From assembly GCA_041485385.1 (NCBI GenBank), contig JBGPJM010000044.1, positions 1 to 26,839 of the forward strand: DNA of 26,839 bases, given 5' to 3'. Origin of the DNA: JBGPJM01 sp041485385 (GTDB lineage Bacteria > Planctomycetota > Phycisphaerae > Phycisphaerales > UBA1924). The notes beneath the pieces are model-generated. The model did not search any database. It saw nothing but the letters and a program-made list of their open reading frames with translations, and was not told the DNA's origin. Below, piece by piece: positions 23,603-26,839 of the stretch. Each line of letters starts with the position of its first letter. Positions within the stretch are counted from its first letter, which is position 1. The translations under genes were made by a program, and so were the position numbers.

Positions 23603-23624
23603 GGGCAGCCCCTCGGGGCCGCCC
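23603..23624 (+). terminator. Inverted repeat after the FmdB-like gene, possible terminator
   Basis: GGGCAGCCCC (23603-23612) and GGGGCCGCCC (23615-23624) pair over 10 bp with one A/C mismatch and a 2-nt gap, followed by pyrimidine-rich sequence but no T run. It may stop transcription from pgi-fmdB, alone or with Rho. Confidence 0.4.
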
Positions 23625-23641
23625 GGCTCCCTTCCACCCTC

Positions 23642-23657
23642 TGGCACGCCGGTTGTT
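23642..23657 (+). promoter_or_regulatory. Sigma-54-like promoter element upstream of flgF
   Basis: TGGCACG, four bases, then TTGTT. The sigma-54 consensus is TGGCACG-N4-TTGCW, so only the C of the -12 GC differs. The start would lie near 23668, about 260 nt before flgF. Flagellar rod genes are sigma-54 dependent in several phyla, which adds plausibility; no RpoN or activator is visible here. Confidence 0.3.
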
Positions 23658-23769
23658 GATGGCTTCCCCGCTCGCTTGGCAACGGAGTGCCTTGGTTATG
23701 CATCAGGCTCTGACCAGACCCATCGTGTACCCGCGGCAAGGCGAAGGCCCAACCGATCCCGGCTCTGAA

Positions 23770-23786
23770 AGTCTGGGGACCAGACT
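23770..23786 (+). promoter_or_regulatory. Perfect hairpin in the flgF leader
   Basis: AGTCTGG (23770-23776), loop GGA, CCAGACT (23780-23786): a perfect 7-bp stem 142 nt upstream of flgF. It sits inside the second copy of an imperfect direct repeat (see 23706). Confidence 0.45.
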
Positions 23787-23927
23787 CATCCGGTTCGCGC
23801 AGGTCGCCGCGGCTCTTCACATGGCTCAGAGCATCTCCCCGACAGGGGACGGGCGGAACGAGACAGGATCGCGGGGCACAGCCGGCCTCAGGCGGCGCCC
23901 CGTACGGGTCCACACGGAGGTGGAACC

Positions 23928-24710
23928 ATGAACTACGGCCTGCAACTCTCCGCCTCGGGCGTCCTGACGAGCATGTACCGTCAGGACGTTCTCGCAAACA
24001 ACCTGGCCAACGTCGACACCGTCGGCTTCAAGCCCGACAACGTCGCGTTCCGCCAGAGATCCGCGGCCCGCATCGAGGACGGCCTGTTCAACCTCCCGTC
24101 CAACTCGCTCCTCGAACGCCTCGGCGCGGGTGTGCTCGTCGCACCCAACCGCGCGTCGATGACCCAGGGAGCCATCGACAAGAGTGCCAACGAACTCGAC
24201 GCCGCCATCAACGGCCCCGGCTTCTTTGTCGTCGCCGCCGGAGACGGCAGGGGCGCCGACACCCTCCGTCTCACCCGCGACGGACGCTTCACCCTCGGCC
24301 CCGGCGGCCGCCTCCAGATGGCCACCACCGGCCACGCCATCCTCGACGCCGGCAACCGCCCCATCACGCTCGACCGCGCCGCCGGGCCCATCGGCATCAA
24401 CGCCGACGGCTCGATCACCCAGCACGGCAGCACGGTCGCGCGGATCAACCTCGTCGACGTCCCCGACGCCGGTGCGCTGCGGAAAGAGGGCGCGAGCCTC
24501 TTCAAGATCCCCCCCGGCCAGCTCGCAGGCCTCCGCCCCGCGACAGGCCAGATCCAGCCCGGTGCGATCGAGCGATCAGCCGTCGACCCCATCCAGGCCA
24601 TCATGGGCGTCACCGATGCGGCAAGCAGCGTCGCCGCCAACGCCCGCATGATCCAGCTCCAGGACGACCTCATGAACCGCGCCATCAACACCCTCGGACG
24701 CGTCGCCTGA
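23928..24710 (+). CDS. flgF: Flagellar basal-body rod protein FlgF
   Basis: Component of the proximal rod of the flagellum, in the periplasm; exported by the flagellar type III system without a cleaved signal. The protein has 260 residues, normal for FlgF. The N-terminal D0 motif is ANNLANVDTVGFKPD (about 23-37). The mid-domain has AINGPGFFVVAAG (about 91-103) and LTRDGRFTLGPGGRL. The C-terminal D0 helix is NARMIQLQDDLMNRAINTLGR. The position just before flgG and the SGVLTSMYRQDV start favour FlgF over FlgG. ATG at 23928 with GGAGG 7 nt upstream, after a long structured gap. It is the first gene of the flgF-flgG-flgA-flgH series. Confidence 0.93.
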   Translation: MNYGLQLSASGVLTSMYRQDVLANNLANVDTVGFKPDNVAFRQRSAARIEDGLFNLPSNSLLERLGAGVLVAPNRASMTQGAIDKSANELDAAINGPGFFVVAAGDGRGADTLRLTRDGRFTLGPGGRLQMATTGHAILDAGNRPITLDRAAGPIGINADGSITQHGSTVARINLVDVPDAGALRKEGASLFKIPPGQLAGLRPATGQIQPGAIERSAVDPIQAIMGVTDAASSVAANARMIQLQDDLMNRAINTLGRVA

Positions 24711-24738
24711 CGCCTCCACCTCCTTCCCCTGCACAACC

Positions 24739-25263
24739 ATGTCAATCACCTCCCTCCAATCCGGCGCCTCCGGCCTCTCGGCCCTCAACACCGCCCTCGA
24801 CGTCACCGCCAACAACCTGGCCAACGTCAACACCGCCGGATTCAAATCCAGCCGCGTCAACTTCCAGGACCTCCTCTACGTCGAGAAGACCCAGCCCGGC
24901 GTCGAGAACGCCAGCGGCGACCGGACCCCCACCGGCCTGTACGTCGGCCTGGGCGTCAAGGTCGCCGGCACCCAGCTCAACTTCGAGGAAGGCAACCTCA
25001 TCCCCGGCGGCCAGTACGACGTCGCCATCAAGGGGTCGGGCTTCTTCCGGGTCAAGGTCCAGGACGACCTGGGCAACGGCGGCTTCGCCTACACCCGCGC
25101 CGGCCAGTTCACCAAGAACTCCGAGGGCAAGCTCGTCATGGTCAACGACCAGGGTCGGCGCCTCGACCCGGAGTTCACCATCCCCGACGACGCGATCAGC
25201 CTGACCATCGCCCCCGACGGCAAGGTCTCCGTCCTCACCGCCAGCTCGGCCACGCCTTCCTAG
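24739..25263 (+). CDS. flgG: Flagellar distal rod protein FlgG, N-terminal part up to an in-frame TAG
   Basis: FlgG forms the distal rod that links the proximal rod to the hook. This frame encodes 174 residues: the N-terminal D0 helix (SLQSGASGLSALNTALDVTA, ANNLANVNTAGFKSSR), YVGLGVKVAGTQLNFEEG, YDVAIKGSGFFRV, YTRAGQFTKNSEG, and LTIAPDGKVSVLTASSATPS. It then stops at TAG 25261-25263. A complete FlgG has about 260-270 residues, and the missing part continues in the same frame downstream. Without its C-terminal helix FlgG should not assemble, because the two D0 helices pack together. Either the gene is recently broken, the base is wrong, or the stop is read through. It starts 28 nt after flgF with no clear ribosome-binding site. 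Confidence 0.88.
   Translation: MSITSLQSGASGLSALNTALDVTANNLANVNTAGFKSSRVNFQDLLYVEKTQPGVENASGDRTPTGLYVGLGVKVAGTQLNFEEGNLIPGGQYDVAIKGSGFFRVKVQDDLGNGGFAYTRAGQFTKNSEGKLVMVNDQGRRLDPEFTIPDDAISLTIAPDGKVSVLTASSATPS
25261..25263 (+). other. In-frame amber codon in flgG
   Basis: TAG as codon 175 of flgG, in the context TCC-TAG-CTC. The following C is a context tolerated by readthrough in some systems. Several other genes here end normally in TAG (13449, 11092, 18458, 10514), so a general change of code is unlikely. Confidence 0.9.
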
Positions 25264-25545
25264 CTCACGCAGATCGAGACCCAGAACTTCATCAACCCGG
25301 CGGGCCTCAAGCAGATCGGCGAGAACCTCTTCGTCGAGACCAGCGCCTCGGGCCCTCCCATCTCCGGCATCCCCGGCACGACGAACTTCGGCCAGCTCAT
25401 CCAGGGCCAGTACGAAGGCTCCAACGTCGACCCCACCCGCGAGCTCATCGACCTCATCCGCACCCAGCGCGCCTTCGAGATGAACTCCCAGACCGTCCGC
25501 GCCGCCGACGACGCCCTCCGCACCATCGCCCAGCTCCGCCGCTAG
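25264..25545 (+). pseudogene. flgG: C-terminal part of FlgG, same frame, separated by TAG
   Basis: These 93 codons continue the flgG frame: TQIETQNFINPAGLKQIGEN, LFVETSASGPPISGIPGTTN, FGQLIQGQYEGSNVDPTREL, then IDLIRTQRAFEMNSQTVRAA and the final ALRTIAQLRR. This is the conserved FlgG C-terminus, including the QG-YEGSNVD motif and the D0 helix. There is no frameshift and no deletion visible against the E. coli FlgG layout. The only in-frame ATG is near the end (about 25480), so separate translation is unlikely. The reading frame ends at TAG 25543-25545. With the stop read as an amino acid, the whole FlgG is 268 residues. The most economical cause is CAG (Gln) changed to TAG. Confidence 0.85.
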
Positions 25546-25571
25546 TCCGGCACGCCCGCCAGGAGTCCATC

Positions 25572-26645
25572 GTGAGCCGCTTCCTTGTTGCAGCCTTGGC
25601 CCTCGCCCTGTTCTCGCGAACGGGCGCCGCCCAGACAACCATCTCCCTCAACACCGCCGCGCGCGTAGCCCCGGGCTCCCCCGTCCGGCTCGCCGACGTC
25701 GCGTCCGTCTCCGGCCCCGACACCGCCTCCCTCTCCGACATCGTCGTCGCCGCCGACCCCGCCGCCCACCCCTCCCCGGGCGCCGCCGGTGTCGGGTGGT
25801 TCGAGCTCGACCTCGCCGGCGTCCGCGCGGCACTCGACGACCACAACGTCAACTGGGGCCGCACCACCCTCAGCGGCTCCACCTGCGCCGTCCGCTTCGG
25901 CGCCACCCCCGCGCCCGCCGCCAGGCCCGACAAGCCCGCCCGGGCCGAGCCCGCCGCCCAGGTCGTCGATGTCTCCGGACCCGCCACCATCCGCACCTAT
26001 GCCGCCGTATCGCTGGCGCGCCTCTTCGCCGTCGCCGCCTCCGACCTCCGCCTCACCTTCGACCCCAAGGACGACACGCTCCTCTCCACCCCCGTCCGGG
26101 ACCGCCGCATCGATGTCCAGCCCGGCGCCACCAACTCCTCCGCGGTCGTCCCCGTCCGCATCCTCATCTTCTCCGGCGACCGCCTGGTCTCCTCCTCTAC
26201 CATCTCCGTCCGGGCGCTCGTCCTCCGCGCGGTCGTCACCGCCGCCTCCACCATCGACCGTCGCGCCCCCATCACCGCCGATCAGATCACCTCCAGCCAG
26301 CAGTGGCTCCCTCCCAGCACCGGCATCTCCTGCACCATCGAGCAGGCCATCGGCGCCACCGCCCGCGCCCGCATCACCGCCGGACGCGTCATCACCGCCG
26401 ACCTCATCCAGCCCCCCATCGTCGTCAAACGCGGCGAGCTCGTCGACGTCCATTGCCTCGCCGGCTACGTCAGCATCACGCTCAAGGCCCGCGCCCTGGA
26501 AGACGGCCGCGACGGCGAGGAAGTCTCCTTCTGCGTCGAAGGCTCCAAGAAGCCCTTCACCGCGCGTATGAGCGGCAGCCACGCCGTTGTCGAGATCGCC
26601 CCCGATTCCGCGTCGACGCCCGCCACCCCGGAGGCCAACCGATGA
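25572..26645 (+). CDS. flgA: Flagellar basal-body P-ring formation chaperone FlgA
   Basis: Periplasmic chaperone that helps FlgI assemble into the P-ring around the rod. It has 357 residues, longer than E. coli FlgA (219) because of an extra N-terminal domain, as is common outside Proteobacteria. The signal peptide is residues 1-20 (cleavage near GAAQTT). The middle is VRLADVASVSGPDTASLSDI, and FELDLAGVRAALDDHNVNWG resembles the FlgA N-terminal domain. The C-terminal SAF-type part has VVTAASTIDRRAPITADQIT, ARARITAGRVITADLIQPP and VVKRGELVDV (about 217-295). The start is GTG 25572, with AGGAG 6 nt upstream. It overlaps flgH by ATGA (26642-26645) and follows flgG by 26 nt. The context confirms the assignment. 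Confidence 0.9.
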   Translation: MSRFLVAALALALFSRTGAAQTTISLNTAARVAPGSPVRLADVASVSGPDTASLSDIVVAADPAAHPSPGAAGVGWFELDLAGVRAALDDHNVNWGRTTLSGSTCAVRFGATPAPAARPDKPARAEPAAQVVDVSGPATIRTYAAVSLARLFAVAASDLRLTFDPKDDTLLSTPVRDRRIDVQPGATNSSAVVPVRILIFSGDRLVSSSTISVRALVLRAVVTAASTIDRRAPITADQITSSQQWLPPSTGISCTIEQAIGATARARITAGRVITADLIQPPIVVKRGELVDVHCLAGYVSITLKARALEDGRDGEEVSFCVEGSKKPFTARMSGSHAVVEIAPDSASTPATPEANR

Positions 26646-26839
26646 ACCGCGCCACCCTCCCCGTCCTCCTCCTCCTCGCGCTCGCCCCCTCAGCGCACGC
26701 GCAGAGCCTCCTCGAGCGCAGGCCCCCGCCCCCGCCGGCCGACGGCGCCGCCCCCGATGCCGCCGCGCCCCTCCGCGCCGCCAGCCTCTTCGCCGTCACA
26801 CCGCCGCCGCCGCGGACCTACAAGAAGAACGACCTCATC
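26642..26839 (+). CDS. flgH: Flagellar L-ring protein FlgH (3' end outside the window)
   Basis: The first 66 codons are present; the frame is open to the right edge. A signal peptide (MNRATLPVLLLLALAPSAHA) is followed by QSLLERRPPPPPADG, a Pro/Ala-rich linker, and SLFAVTPPPPRTYKKNDLI, which matches the region of FlgH just before its conserved core (usual pattern SLF...R....DLI). FlgH of Proteobacteria is a lipoprotein with a Cys after the signal peptide; no Cys is present here, so this one is probably not lipidated. It overlaps flgA by ATGA, giving translational coupling. The order flgF-flgG-flgA-flgH supports the name. FlgI would be expected next but is not visible. Confidence 0.85.
   Translation, partial: MNRATLPVLLLLALAPSAHAQSLLERRPPPPPADGAAPDAAAPLRAASLFAVTPPPPRTYKKNDLI

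Larger units (their letters stand above)
23510..23927 (+). other. Intergenic region upstream of the flagellar operon
   Basis: A 418-bp gap without a convincing gene. It contains an inverted repeat after fmdB (23603-23624), a sigma-54-like element (23642-23657), an imperfect direct repeat at 23706-23725 and 23761-23790, and three hairpins: 23770-23786; 23836-23849 (TCCCC/GGGGA); and 23872-23902 (CGGGGC/GCCCCG), just before the flgF ribosome-binding site. A weak frame (23653-23931, +) shows no protein-like character. Confidence 0.6.

Noticed and set aside
23653..23931. 92-codon plus-strand frame before flgF
   Set aside because: Spans hairpins and the flgF ribosome-binding site; no protein-like pattern.
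25261..25263. Genome-wide reassignment of TAG to an amino acid
   Set aside because: The GldG-like gene, coaE, the DUF444 gene, the 918-residue gene and the end of flgG itself all terminate naturally at TAG.
1..26839. tRNA, rRNA, CRISPR array, insertion sequence or prophage
   Set aside because: No cloverleaf, rRNA motif, spaced repeats, transposase or integrase motif was found by reading both strands.

Overview
The window is a very GC-rich bacterial chromosome segment. It probably comes from a planctomycete of the Phycisphaerae type. That is inference from three things: a PEP-CTERM-like exported protein, a Rho factor with a very long Gly/Arg/Pro-rich N-terminal tail, and a small membrane protein with the double-CxxC ribbon (CPKC...CPEC) common in that group. 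A flagellar rod/ring operon shows the organism is, or recently was, flagellated. No rRNA, tRNA, CRISPR array, insertion sequence or prophage is visible.

Layout. Positions 2-4608 (+): DNA polymerase I (left end cut by the window), a DUF433/DUF5615 toxin-antitoxin-like pair, and prmC. Positions 4617-6473 (-): a PAS-GAF-receiver signalling protein, tail to tail with prmC. Positions 6630-10516 (+): a three-gene ABC export set (ATPase, ABC-2 permease, GldG-like auxiliary protein). Positions 10452-20312 (-): eight genes. These are a membrane zinc-ribbon protein overlapping the end of the GldG-like gene, a DUF444/YeaH-type protein, a UPF0104-type membrane protein, a 918-residue repeat-type exported protein coupled by ATGA to rho, rho itself, and a tightly overlapped hpt / PH-domain / coaE operon. 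Positions 20760-26839 (+): a PEP-CTERM-like protein with a strong terminator, pgi, an FmdB-like ribbon protein, and the flagellar series flgF-flgG-flgA-flgH (flgH cut by the right edge).

How the genes fit together. Most of the window is housekeeping: DNA repair and replication, release-factor methylation, purine salvage, CoA synthesis, glycolysis and transcription termination. The accessory parts are the toxin-antitoxin pair, the Gld-like exporter, the signalling hybrid and the PEP-CTERM-like protein. The three longest non-coding gaps (18074-18457, 20313-20759, 23510-23927) each contain perfect inverted repeats and candidate promoter elements. They look like structured leaders for rho, for hpt and the PEP-CTERM-like gene, and for the flagellar operon.

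The most striking observation is an in-frame TAG inside flgG at 25261-25263. Coding capacity and FlgG similarity continue in the same frame for 93 more codons to the normal end. This is a nonsense mutation, a base-call error or a readthrough site. Genome-wide TAG reassignment is unlikely, because several other genes here end normally in TAG.
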